DNA from: Pseudomonas orientalis
GTDB taxonomy: Bacteria; Pseudomonadota; Gammaproteobacteria; Pseudomonadales; Pseudomonadaceae
DNA length: 64,000 nt
Direction of reading: 5' to 3'
Assembly: GCF_001439815.1 (NCBI RefSeq)
Contig: NZ_JYLM01000001.1
Span: forward strand, 1-64,000
The notes under the pieces were generated by a model, which was not told the DNA's origin, ran no database searches, and saw only the letters and a program-made list of their open reading frames with translations. The translations under genes were made by a program, and so were the position numbers. Positions 53,642 through 61,387 of this stretch are shown piece after piece. Within the stretch, counting starts at the first letter, position 1, and every line of letters starts with the position of its first letter.

Positions 53642-53661
53642 ATGTGGGAGGGCGCTTGCCT
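53642..53661. repeat. Single decayed REP arm
   Basis: ATGTGGGAGGGCGCTTGCC, one arm of the GGGGGCTTGCCCCC type with a changed base and no partner, just after the remnant. Confidence 0.6.
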
Positions 53662-53726
53662 TGAAGGTGTATTTCAAGGCACGCTCTGGCTGTTCAATAT
53701 TCCCATCGCCGTGTCAGGTATTTTTT

Positions 53727-54458
53727 ATGTCGCTACGCGTGTGCATCCTGGAAACCGATATCCTGCGTCCGGGCCTGATTGATCAGTACCAAGGCTACGG
53801 GCAGATGTTCAAGCGCCTGTTCGCCAAGCAGCCGATTGCCGCCGAGTTTGTGGTGTACAACGTGGTGCAGGGTGAATACCCGCCGGATGACGAAGTGTTT
53901 GACGCGTACCTGATCACCGGCAGCAAGGCCGACTCGTTCGGCACCGACCCGTGGATCCAAACCCTCAAGGCCTACGTGCTCCAGCGCTATGAACGCGGCG
54001 ACAAGCTGCTGGGTATCTGCTTCGGCCATCAGTTACTGGCGCTGCTGCTCGGCGGCAAGACCGAACGCGCCAGCCAGGGTTGGGGCATGGGCATCCACGA
54101 TTACAAGCTCAATGCCAAGGCACCGTGGATGAGCCCTGAAGTACCGCAGCTGACGCTGTTGATCAGCCATCAGGACCAGGTCACCACCTTGCCGGACAAT
54201 GCCACGGTCATCGCCTCCAGTGAGTTTTGCCCCATCGCGGCGTATCACATCGGTGACCAGGTGCTGTGCTTCCAGGGCCATCCGGAATTTGTTCAGGACT
54301 ATTCCCGCGAACTGCTGGAGATTCTTCAGACAACCCTGGGCGAAAAGGTCTACACCAACGGCGTGGCCAGCCTTGAGCGCGACCACCACGGTGCGACCGT
54401 GGCGCAATGGATGATGCGCTTTGTGGCGCACAATTCTAAAGCCACCCCGACCGTTTGA
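53727..54458 (+). CDS. Class I glutamine amidotransferase
   Basis: 243 residues from MSLRVCILETDILRPGLIDQ. The nucleophile elbow is GICFGHQLLALLLGG (Cys), the His-Glu pair in FQGHPEF. GMP synthase-like amidase domain without a synthetase partner, like P. aeruginosa PA1742 that lies near the thiolase genes there. Overlaps the convergent CorA gene by 23 bp. Confidence 0.9.
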   Translation: MSLRVCILETDILRPGLIDQYQGYGQMFKRLFAKQPIAAEFVVYNVVQGEYPPDDEVFDAYLITGSKADSFGTDPWIQTLKAYVLQRYERGDKLLGICFGHQLLALLLGGKTERASQGWGMGIHDYKLNAKAPWMSPEVPQLTLLISHQDQVTTLPDNATVIASSEFCPIAAYHIGDQVLCFQGHPEFVQDYSRELLEILQTTLGEKVYTNGVASLERDHHGATVAQWMMRFVAHNSKATPTV

Positions 54459-55407
54459 AACTCGCCCACAGGCTGGTGCAGCCCACCGCAATAAACCCGA
54501 GCACTGCAAAGTAGCCGTAGTGCCATTGCAGCTCGGGCATGTTCTGGAAATTCATCCCATAAATCCCCGCCACCGCCGTGGGGAACGCGAGGATCGCCGC
54601 CCAGGCGGCGAACTTGCGCTGCACCACACTCTGGCGCGAAGCCTCCAGCAGCACGCCGATCTCGATGGTCTGGCTGGCAATGTCGCGCAGGGTCGTCAGG
54701 TCTTCCATCTGCCGCGTGACGTGGATCTGCACGTCACGGAAATACGGGCGCATGTTCTTGTCGATAAACGGGAAGCTCAGCTTCTGCAACTCCTGGCTGA
54801 TCTCCACCATCGGCGCCACATAACGCTTGAGCCGCAGCACATCGCGGCGCAGCCCGTGAAGGTTCTGGATGTCGCGCTCGCTCAGGGAACTGCACAGCAC
54901 ATTGCGCTCCAGTTCATCGATCTCGGCGTGGATCGCTTCGCTGACCGGCTGGTAGTTTTCGGTGACGAAATCCAGCAGGGCATAGAGTACGAAATCTTCC
55001 CCATGCTCCAGCAACAACGGACGCGCCTCACAGCGCTGGCGCACAAAACCGTAGGACGCCGAATGCCCGTTGCGGGCGGTGATGATGTAGCCATTGCCGG
55101 CGAAGATATGGGTCTCGATAAACTCCAGCTTGCCGTTCTCGCGCACCGGTGAGTACGTGACGATAAACAGCGCGTCGCCGAAGGTTTCCAGCTTCGGGCG
55201 GCTGTGCTTTTCCATGGCGTCTTCGATCGCCAGTTCATGCAGGTTGAACTGGCGTTGCAGGTTGTTCAGTTCCTGAGCGCTGGGCTCTTCCAGGCCGATC
55301 CATACGAAGTGGCCGGGTTTGGCGGCCCAGGCCGCACCTTCGTCGAGGGTGATATCCGTGACTTTCTTTCCGGCGCTGTAGACGGCGGCCGCAACGACTC
55401 TACCCAT
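54436..55407 (-). CDS. CorA-family divalent cation transporter
   Basis: 323 residues from MGRVVAAAVYSAGKKV (a GTG four codons upstream is an alternative). A large cytoplasmic domain, then two C-terminal membrane helices with the selectivity motif GMNF in GIYGMNFQNMPEL. Transports Mg2+, Co2+ or Zn2+. Tail-to-tail overlap with the amidotransferase gene. Confidence 0.92.
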   Translation of the reverse strand: MGRVVAAAVYSAGKKVTDITLDEGAAWAAKPGHFVWIGLEEPSAQELNNLQRQFNLHELAIEDAMEKHSRPKLETFGDALFIVTYSPVRENGKLEFIETHIFAGNGYIITARNGHSASYGFVRQRCEARPLLLEHGEDFVLYALLDFVTENYQPVSEAIHAEIDELERNVLCSSLSERDIQNLHGLRRDVLRLKRYVAPMVEISQELQKLSFPFIDKNMRPYFRDVQIHVTRQMEDLTTLRDIASQTIEIGVLLEASRQSVVQRKFAAWAAILAFPTAVAGIYGMNFQNMPELQWHYGYFAVLGFIAVGCTSLWASFKRSGWL

Positions 55408-55481
55408 GGTGCTGATCACTTCTTATCAAGAGGACAGATGTTGGGCAGCTTAGCGTGAATGGCGTTCCCTGGAGTGATCGT

Positions 55482-56204
55482 TCAAGCGCTTTGCAGCGCG
55501 CGATCCATTTGCGCAATGCACGCGTCCATCTGCGCCTGACATGCCTTCATCAGCGTCGGAACGTCGTCCGCCGTCATCCCCACAGTAGGAATTGGCGCCA
55601 ACGAACGTATGAGCACCTCCCCACTGTTCCAGCGATCAAGGCGCATATGCGTGACGTAGTTACTGACACACACCTGCACGATCGGCACACCCGCCGCAAT
55701 CGCCATATGGAACGCGCCCTTTTTGAACGGCAACAGACCTTTGCCCAGGTTGCGCGTACCTTCCGGAAATACCCAGATGGAGGTGTCTTCATGCTGCAGG
55801 GTCCGGGTGGTGGTGAGCATGGCCCGGCGTGCCTTGTGCGCATTGCCGCGGTCGATCAACACATTGCCGGCCAGCCAGAACAACTGGCCGAACAACGGCA
55901 CCCATTTCAGGCTTTTCTTGGCGATGCACACCGTGCGGTGCGGCACCACGGTGCCGAGCACAAACAGATCGTAGTTGGACTGATGGTTGGCGATCACCAC
56001 GCAGGCGCCAGGCTTGTTGCGCAGCGAGTCGATATCCGTCCTTAACTTCAGGCGCAGTATCCACATGGCGGGCAGTGCATAGAGGCGGGCGCAAAGGCGA
56101 CTGTTGTCCGGATTGAACGGCCGGCACACCCCTACGAGCACGCCCAATACCCCAGCGAGCATAAAGTGCAGGCCCATCAACAACATACGTAACAGAAAAA
56201 GCAT
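55482..56204 (-). CDS. 1-acyl-sn-glycerol-3-phosphate acyltransferase (PlsC family)
   Basis: 240 residues from MLFLLRMLLMGLHFMLAG. N-terminal membrane segment, catalytic NHQSNYD (NHxxxxD) and the substrate motif FPEGTRN. Makes phosphatidic acid in the membrane. Start chosen 20 codons inside the open frame for signal and spacing. Confidence 0.9.
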   Translation of the reverse strand: MLFLLRMLLMGLHFMLAGVLGVLVGVCRPFNPDNSRLCARLYALPAMWILRLKLRTDIDSLRNKPGACVVIANHQSNYDLFVLGTVVPHRTVCIAKKSLKWVPLFGQLFWLAGNVLIDRGNAHKARRAMLTTTRTLQHEDTSIWVFPEGTRNLGKGLLPFKKGAFHMAIAAGVPIVQVCVSNYVTHMRLDRWNSGEVLIRSLAPIPTVGMTADDVPTLMKACQAQMDACIAQMDRALQSA

Positions 56205-56373
56205 CGAAACAGCCTGTCGGGACAAAAGGTGGCGCAGTGTACGGATGTGCACTGTATTCGGCAATTGCCCCTACAGACGTAGGAGATAGGCGATGTTTAA
56301 GCGCATGTTTCAACATCGGCCGATAAAGCCTATCTAGAGCGGCGCAGGCTGTTTCGGCTTGGGCTTTAAGAAA

Positions 56374-56396
56374 AAGCCCGACTCAATGTCGGGCTT
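56374..56396 (-). terminator. Terminator of the crotonase gene
   Basis: AAGCCCGAC and GTCGGGCTT around TCAAT; on the minus strand it is followed by TTTTTC. It lies 22 nt beyond the stop codon. Confidence 0.85.
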
Positions 56397-56417
56397 CGGT
56401 ACAGCACGTGTAGCCTG

Positions 56418-57110
56418 TTAAATCAGGCTGTGGCCCTGGTCCTGGATAATCGCATCGTCCAACGCCTCCAGCAGCGCTTTACGCACTTTCAACTTGGTGT
56501 GCTTGTGCGCGTTCATATTGATCTTCTTCAACTGCCGCGCCGCTTCCAATGCCGCCGCGTGCAATTCTTCCGGAGCCACCACCTTGTCGAGGAAACCCGC
56601 TTGCAATGCGCCTTGCGGGTCAAACATCTCGGCATTGATCACCGAGCGATGAAACGCCGACTTGCGCAGACGATCCCGCGCCAACTCGATCCCGGCGTGG
56701 TGCATGGTCATGCCGATCGCCACTTCATTCAGGCCAATGCTGAACGGCCCTTCAACCCCAATTCGATAATCCGCCGACAGCAGCAGAAATGCCCCCTTGG
56801 CCACCGCATGCCCAGGGCAAGCCACGATCACCGGGAACGGATGCGACAACAGACGACGCGCCAGCGTCGAGCCGGACGTCACCAGGCCGATGGCCTCTTT
56901 GGGGCCGGCCGTCATCACCTTCAAATCATAACCACCCGACAGAATCCCCGGCGTGCCCGTGATGACCACCACTGCCCGATCCTTCTCCGCCTGATCCAGC
57001 GCCGCATTGAACGCACTGACCACGTCTGGAGAAATGGCATTCACCTTGCCGTTGCTCAGGGTCAGGGTCGCGATACCGTCTTCGAGGTGGTAGGCAATCA
57101 ACTCACTCAT
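56418..57110 (-). CDS. Crotonase/enoyl-CoA hydratase-like protein
   Basis: 230 residues. LTLSNGKVNAISPDVVSAF, the oxyanion segment ILSGGYDLKVM and ACPGHAVAKGAFLLLSADYR are crotonase features. The usual catalytic Glu of hydratases is not obvious; EVAIGMTMHHAG occupies that area. It may be a hydratase, isomerase or thioesterase. Alone on its strand with its own terminator. Confidence 0.87.
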   Translation of the reverse strand: MSELIAYHLEDGIATLTLSNGKVNAISPDVVSAFNAALDQAEKDRAVVVITGTPGILSGGYDLKVMTAGPKEAIGLVTSGSTLARRLLSHPFPVIVACPGHAVAKGAFLLLSADYRIGVEGPFSIGLNEVAIGMTMHHAGIELARDRLRKSAFHRSVINAEMFDPQGALQAGFLDKVVAPEELHAAALEAARQLKKINMNAHKHTKLKVRKALLEALDDAIIQDQGHSLI

Positions 57111-57363
57111 GACGCGATTCCTTATAGGGATTGTTATAGAAGAATGCAGCAGACGTTACCCACAGCGCCCGCGCGGGTAAAGCGCCGTGACTGACTGCCC
57201 AGTCAGGCTTTTGCTTCACAACCGGCAGCACAGCGCCTGAAGCAGGGCACAACAGCCAGCGTAGACCATCCCGATCCATGCCTGAGATTGGCACAATCAT
57301 CACCGCCCACAGAGCCCGTTCCGGCATACCCGTCTAAGCGCATGAAAATTCTGAAAAAAACCT

Positions 57364-57392
57364 TTGCCATCAGAAAGGCTTTCGACTACATT
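57364..57392 (+). promoter_or_regulatory. Promoter of tRNA-Ser
   Basis: TTGCCA and TACATT with a 17-bp spacer, followed by the GC-rich discriminator AGCGCGCC typical of stringently controlled stable-RNA promoters; about 38 bp before the tRNA. Confidence 0.65.
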
Positions 57393-57430
57393 AGCGCGCC
57401 TCGACAGACTGAACTGGTTTGCCGAGATAC

Positions 57431-57520
57431 GGTGAAGTGTCCGAGTGGCTTAAGGAGCACGCCTGGAAAGTGTGTATACAAGAAATTGTATCGAGAGTTC
57501 GAATCTCTCCTTCACCGCCA
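57431..57520 (+). tRNA. tRNA-Ser (anticodon GGA)
   Basis: 90 nt with a long variable arm, encoded CCA end, D loop GAGTGGCTTAAGG and T loop GTTCGAATC. Anticodon loop CTGGAAA gives GGA. A terminator follows. The DNA downstream is rich in small accessory genes, as often beside tRNA-Ser. Confidence 0.95.
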
Positions 57521-57531
57521 CATTAAGTAAA

Positions 57532-57572
57532 CACAAACCCCCGGTTTTCCTAGAGAAAGCCGGGGGTTTGTG
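57532..57572 (+). terminator. Terminator of tRNA-Ser
   Basis: CAAACCCCCGG and CCGGGGGTTTG form a long stem with a TTTC/GAAA extension, just after the tRNA; T-rich sequence follows. Confidence 0.85.
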
Positions 57573-57703
57573 GTTTCTGGCGTCTAAAAAATAGGTGTAT
57601 GGGAACAGTAATGGGAGCACGGGGCTTTTGGGGCCGTGTTACTGACGAGAGTGTCCCAGGCAACTTGAAACGCTGCTGATCGAAGCGCTTGCAGACGGGT
57701 AAG

Positions 57704-58078
57704 TCATCGGCTTTTTGAGATGACACCACCCATATATTCATTCAAATCGCGAAAGTCCTTAACGCTCCAGGCGTGCGGCGGCAGCTTCACGCCATTCTCC
57801 CGCAAGGTTTTCGGAATCAAGTCTCCATTTGGACGAAGGATTATCGACGACACGATAACGCCGGGATAATCATGCAGCCGCTTTTTGAATGTAGGCGTTG
57901 TGAGATCAGGCGTAGGCGGGGTGCTTTTAGTCGCCAGCGGCCCCGTGCCTTTGATATCGGCTCCGTGGCACATGGCGCACCTTTGCAAATAAAGGGTTTT
58001 GCCATTGGTATTGTCTGCGACAGATAGCGTGGTGTAAGACAGTAGAACTAGAAGCATGGAGATGTATAAGGCTTTCAT
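57704..58078 (-). CDS. Small c-type cytochrome
   Basis: 124 residues from MKALYISMLLVLLSYTTLSV with a cleavable signal peptide. One heme site (CAMCHGAD), then KGTGPLATKSTPPTPDLT; a possible axial Met in YMGGV. Fits class I cytochromes that donate to oxidases or dehydrogenases. Codon use is less GC-rich than the core genes. Confidence 0.85.
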   Translation of the reverse strand: MKALYISMLLVLLSYTTLSVADNTNGKTLYLQRCAMCHGADIKGTGPLATKSTPPTPDLTTPTFKKRLHDYPGVIVSSIILRPNGDLIPKTLRENGVKLPPHAWSVKDFRDLNEYMGGVISKSR

Positions 58079-58140
58079 TTTTATAGGTTTAACCGATGGG
58101 CGAGTCTTGATTTTCTGCACCTTGAGCTGAAAAGTAAAAC

Positions 58141-58176
58141 AAACCCCTGATTTTGCGAAAAATCAGGGGTTTTGTT
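58141..58176. terminator. Bidirectional hairpin between the cytochrome and DUF3077 genes
   Basis: AACCCCTGATTTT and AAAATCAGGGGTT around GCGA, with T-rich sequence on both strands. It probably ends the DUF3077 transcript on the minus strand. Confidence 0.75.
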
Positions 58177-58208
58177 ATTTCTGCGGTTTGAAAATGTGGC
58201 GATCTAGG

Positions 58209-58478
58209 TCAGGCGCAAGGCATATCCATCCGCCGCCCAATGACGTCCAGCAAATCGCATCCGTCGCGCAATGGTATTGAGCACAGCAGTGCAAAATCGC
58301 TGAGTACGACAGCATCACTGCTGATGTCACTGCGTAGTGCGAGGTTCTCAAGGACCTGGGTAACGGCGCGAAGTCGATAGGTTGCAGCGTCGAGAAGTAT
58401 TTCCAGCGGCGCGGTGGTGTCGACAAAAAGAGCAGGGGTGGCGCTGTCGTTGTTGGTCAGGGCTATGAATTGATTCAT
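58209..58478 (-). CDS. DUF3077 family protein
   Basis: 89 residues from MNQFIALTNNDSATPALFVD. Helical middle part (ILLDAATYRLRAVTQVLENL) followed by SSDAVVLSDFALLCSIPLRD. Pseudomonas-specific family, often multi-copy, of unknown function. It has a long structured leader upstream (58500-58880). Possible link to phage or plasmid-type control. Confidence 0.75.
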   Translation of the reverse strand: MNQFIALTNNDSATPALFVDTTAPLEILLDAATYRLRAVTQVLENLALRSDISSDAVVLSDFALLCSIPLRDGCDLLDVIGRRMDMPCA

Positions 58479-58499
58479 GCGTTATGTCCGTTCGTTTTG

Positions 58500-58880
58500 T
58501 GGGGTATGAGCCACCTTTTTGTCGCCAAACAAAAGGTGGCAACTGTACGCAGGTTGGCGAACCGGCATTAAGAACGGACAAAGACCGGCAGACCCGAAGG
58601 TCTCCCACGCACAGCTACCATTGAGCAGCTTATTGCGTGCAGGGGCATCCCGCAAATCAGCCGGGAGGCTTTTGCCGTCTTAATAGTCGAGTCGCCAAAC
58701 CCGGTCACCCTATGAGTGACCGAGTGACTATAGGCATCGTAATTTTGAAACGGGAGCCCCCCGTTTCTGCGCGGCGTGTAGGACGTTGCCCAAATGAATG
58801 GGCTGTGGTCGCGGCTTTTAGCCGCGCTAGGGATGCAGAACGAACCTGAAGGTTGTGCTAGGGAAAATATTTCTCTAGCA
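58500..58880 (-). ncRNA. Highly structured leader or antisense RNA upstream of DUF3077
   Basis: At least six stems are visible on the minus strand between the DUF4160 gene and DUF3077: GCTAGAGAAATA..TATTTTCCCTAGC; GCGGCTAAAAGCCGC; AAACGGGGGGCTCCCGTTT; GGTCACTCATAGGGTGACC; AGACCTTCGGGTCT (UUCG loop); and GCCACCTTTTGT..ACAAAAAGGTGGC just before the start codon. The whole region lacks ORFs. It may be a regulatory leader or a c4-like antisense RNA. Confidence 0.5.
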
Positions 58881-58889
58881 TTTGACGTC

Positions 58890-59123
58890 ATGGCTACCCT
58901 TCACAGTGAACGAAACTGGAAAATAAAAATCTATCCCGACGACCACGCGCCGCCGCATTTTCATGTGCAGACACCGGAGGGTGAGTCGCTGGTTCAGATA
59001 GAAGGGCTTGTTGTGCTCGGTACAGGCGCCGAGAAGAAAGCTTTGAAAGCTGCCCTGCTTTGGGCAAGCGCTCATATCGCTGATCTTAAGCGGGTATGGG
59101 ATGAACAAAACCGGAGGGACTGA
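58890..59123 (+). CDS. DUF4160 family protein
   Basis: 77 residues from MATLHSERNWKIKIYPDDHA. IYPDDHAPPHFHV is the DUF4160 signature. Overlap is avoided with the next gene by 3 nt, DUF2442, and such pairs occur widely on islands and plasmids, in the manner of toxin-antitoxin modules. Function unproven. Confidence 0.85.
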   Translation: MATLHSERNWKIKIYPDDHAPPHFHVQTPEGESLVQIEGLVVLGTGAEKKALKAALLWASAHIADLKRVWDEQNRRD

Positions 59124-59126
59124 CAT

Positions 59127-59585
59127 ATGACCAGCAAGCTTCGCATTTCTGCTGTGCAACCAGTTGCCGGCAAGCATGCGTTAGAGATCGAGTGGAACAA
59201 CGGTAAGCGACACACTGTCGATCTCGCCGATTATATAAGTACGTTTACTGTTCTCACGCCGCTCTTGGATTTGGCGCTATTCAGTCAAGCGAAAGTCGGT
59301 GAATGGGGTTTTGACGTGACATGGGGTAATGATCTCGAACTGTCCGCAGTCACGCTGCACCGCTTGGCGTTGGAACAATCTGGCGAGGTTATGCTGACGC
59401 AGGATTTCAGAAAGTGGATGCTCAGCAATAATTTGTCTCTCTCTGCAGCTGCCGTAGAACTGGGCTTTTCGCGTAGGACTATCACCGCGTACAGCAGTGG
59501 TGCTGCGTTGATTCCCAAGCATGTCGGGTTGGCATGCAGGGGATGGGAGTATGAGCATAAAGGCTACACGGGCCATCACGCGTAA
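59127..59585 (+). CDS. DUF2442 protein with C-terminal helix-turn-helix
   Basis: 152 residues. The N-terminal DUF2442 domain (ALEIEWNNGKRHTVDLADYI, ELSAVTLHRLA) is followed by an Xre-like helix-turn-helix (LSLSAAAVELGFSRRTITAY). The added DNA-binding domain suggests autoregulation of the DUF4160/DUF2442 pair, as an antitoxin would. Function unproven. Confidence 0.82.
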   Translation: MTSKLRISAVQPVAGKHALEIEWNNGKRHTVDLADYISTFTVLTPLLDLALFSQAKVGEWGFDVTWGNDLELSAVTLHRLALEQSGEVMLTQDFRKWMLSNNLSLSAAAVELGFSRRTITAYSSGAALIPKHVGLACRGWEYEHKGYTGHHA

Positions 59586-59598
59586 ATGGGCCTATAAA

Positions 59599-59623
59599 CA
59601 GGGTGGCTAACAGAGCCACCCTG
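59599..59623. terminator. Stem between convergent genes
   Basis: CAGGGTGGCT and AGCCACCCTG with a 5-nt loop, between the DUF2442 gene and the convergent EamA gene. T tracts are weak on both strands. Confidence 0.6.
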
Positions 59624-59641
59624 ATGCTTTCGCGGCACCTC

Positions 59642-60682
59642 TCAATGCCTATGCCGATGATGCACATCCGGAAAATGCGCATGGCTATGCCTCATCACCC
59701 CATGTACATGCACATGACTATGCGGCACCTTCGGGTCCCACTTAAACCCATGTTCATGCTGATGATGTTCATCATGCACATGCCGATGCCCATGTTCCGT
59801 CGCGTCATGCAGATGCTCATGGGCATGTCGCTCCGTCAGGTGCAGCCACACCCCCACGGCCATCAGCGCCGAGGCAATCCAGAAGGCCACGGTTACGGAC
59901 TCTCCGAAACCCAGCAACGCCACTGCGGCGCCGAGGAAGGGCGCCGTCGAGAAGTAGGCGCCGGTGCGCGCGCTGCCCAGCCCACGCAGCGCCAGCACGA
60001 ACATGACCAGGCTGACCCCATACCCCAGGAACCCAACCGCCAGGATAGGCGCCAGTTGCGCGATGCCCGGAACCTGCGCGCCGAGGTAAAGCGCCAGGCT
60101 GCAATTGACCAGCCCCGCAATCAGGCCCTTGGCGCCGGCGATAAACAGCGCATCGGATGCGGACACCTTGCGCGTCAGGTTGTTATCAATGCCCCAGCAC
60201 AAACAGGCCAACGCTACGGCAAGTGGGCCGGTCCAATCCTGGCTGGCGCCGCCAACGCCGGTCCATGACAACGCCACGCCGCCGAGCACGATGGCGAGCA
60301 TGCCGAGGACGATGCGGCGGTCTGCGTTTTCCCTGAAGACGACCCAGGCGATCACTGCGGTGAGCACCGATTCAAGATTGAGCATCAGCGAGGCGGTGGC
60401 GCCTGTGGTGCGGGTCATGCCGAACATCAGGGCGACGGGACCGAGAATACCGCCGAAGGCGATGGCGCCGAGTAACCAGGGCCATTCCGAACGGGTCAGC
60501 CCGGTGGGTGCCCAGCCGCGATCGCGGATCAGGCGTACGCCGGCCAGGCCGATGCCGCTGCCGAGGTAGAGCAGGCCGGCGAGCAGTACGGGCGAGAGGC
60601 CCAGGCCGAGGCTTTTGGCGAGCGGGGTGCTGGCGCCGAACAGGGCGGCGGCCGCGAGGGCGTAAAGAATACTGAGGTTCAT
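59642..60682 (-). CDS. EamA/DMT-family transporter with His-rich C-terminal tail
   Basis: 346 residues. About ten membrane helices in two EamA repeats (LESVLTAVIAWVVF in the first). After the last helix a tail of about 65 residues holds 24 histidines (HAHEHLHD, HGHRHVHDEHHQHEHG, HSHVHVHG, HHRHRH). The tail is likely to bind Zn, Ni or Co, so the transporter may export a metal or a metal chelate. The EamA part alone is typical of metabolite exporters. Confidence 0.88.
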   Translation of the reverse strand: MNLSILYALAAAALFGASTPLAKSLGLGLSPVLLAGLLYLGSGIGLAGVRLIRDRGWAPTGLTRSEWPWLLGAIAFGGILGPVALMFGMTRTTGATASLMLNLESVLTAVIAWVVFRENADRRIVLGMLAIVLGGVALSWTGVGGASQDWTGPLAVALACLCWGIDNNLTRKVSASDALFIAGAKGLIAGLVNCSLALYLGAQVPGIAQLAPILAVGFLGYGVSLVMFVLALRGLGSARTGAYFSTAPFLGAAVALLGFGESVTVAFWIASALMAVGVWLHLTERHAHEHLHDATEHGHRHVHDEHHQHEHGFKWDPKVPHSHVHVHGVMRHSHAHFPDVHHRHRH

Positions 60683-60750
60683 GGGCCATCCTCTGGAGTC
60701 AGGCCCATGATACGTCGCTTGCCAGGCTTTGCGCTCTGGCAGCCGGATAC

Positions 60751-61098
60751 TTATTGCGCGGTTTTCAACTTGATCACATCACCGGAGATCTTGGTGGTGT
60801 AGCCGTTGAGTACCCAGGCCCAGAACCATTTTTCCTGGATTTGGGTGTTGATCATTGCGTCGCCGCCTTTGGCCTTGATGGCTGCATCCTGAGCGCGCAC
60901 GAAGCGGCTGTTCTGGCCGATCGGGATAACGCCCAGCAGCATGATGCCGGTGGCGCTGGCTTCGCTGTGGCCGAGTACGGTGTATTGGCTGGCGTCGTAT
61001 TGCTGGGTTTTCATGGCGGTGCCGGTGCAACCTGCCAGGGTGAGACCAAGAACGGCTGCTGCAACTACTTTACTGACGTACTTCACAAGAAACTCCAT
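60751..61098 (-). CDS. Small lipoprotein
   Basis: 115 residues from MEFLVKYVSKVVAAAVLGLT. Lipobox LAGC (Cys about 24). The mature part has GIMLLGVIPIGQNSRFVRAQ and ends in WAWVLNGYTTKISGDVIKLK. Resembles TRL-like lipoproteins; role unknown. Confidence 0.82.
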   Translation of the reverse strand: MEFLVKYVSKVVAAAVLGLTLAGCTGTAMKTQQYDASQYTVLGHSEASATGIMLLGVIPIGQNSRFVRAQDAAIKAKGGDAMINTQIQEKWFWAWVLNGYTTKISGDVIKLKTAQ

Positions 61099-61209
61099 GG
61101 ACTGAATCTCGAGATCCAATTCTCGAGGCGCGACACTTTAATCGCTCAGGTGGCGGATTGAAATCAGCGAGCCAAGGTTTCGTGGCGACAGTCAGGCCGC
61201 CATCGGGGC

Positions 61210-61241
61210 AAGCCTTAATGCCAGTCAGTTAAGGCTTTTTT
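61210..61241 (+). terminator. Plus-strand intrinsic terminator without a known gene
   Basis: AAGCCTTAA and TTAAGGCTT with a 10-nt loop, then six T residues. The nearest plus-strand gene ends at 59585, so it may end an unannotated plus-strand transcript from about 61100. Confidence 0.65.
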
Positions 61242-61354
61242 GTAGGAGCGAGGGGGACGCCTGGTTCTTGCTCGCGAAAAGCGCGCAGGCACCGCGTTCA
61301 TTCAGGAAGCACGCGTTATCGTTGACGTTTTTCGCGAGCAAGCTCGCTCCTACA
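61241..61354. repeat. REPIN, GGAGCGAGCTTGCTCGCG type, with a 14-bp insertion
   Basis: The left arm reads TGTAGGAGCGAG then 14 extra bases (61253-61266, GGGGACGCCTGGTT) then CTTGCTCGCG. The right arm is complete. A half REP of the other type (CAAGCCCCCTCCCAC) follows at 61371-61385. Confidence 0.82.
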
Positions 61355-61387
61355 CAGACTGGTATCAGGCCAAGCCCCCTCCCACCG

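Noticed and set aside
57521..57703. Integrative element attached at tRNA-Ser
   Set aside because: I found no second copy of the tRNA 3' end and no integrase gene within the window, so an island boundary cannot be supported.
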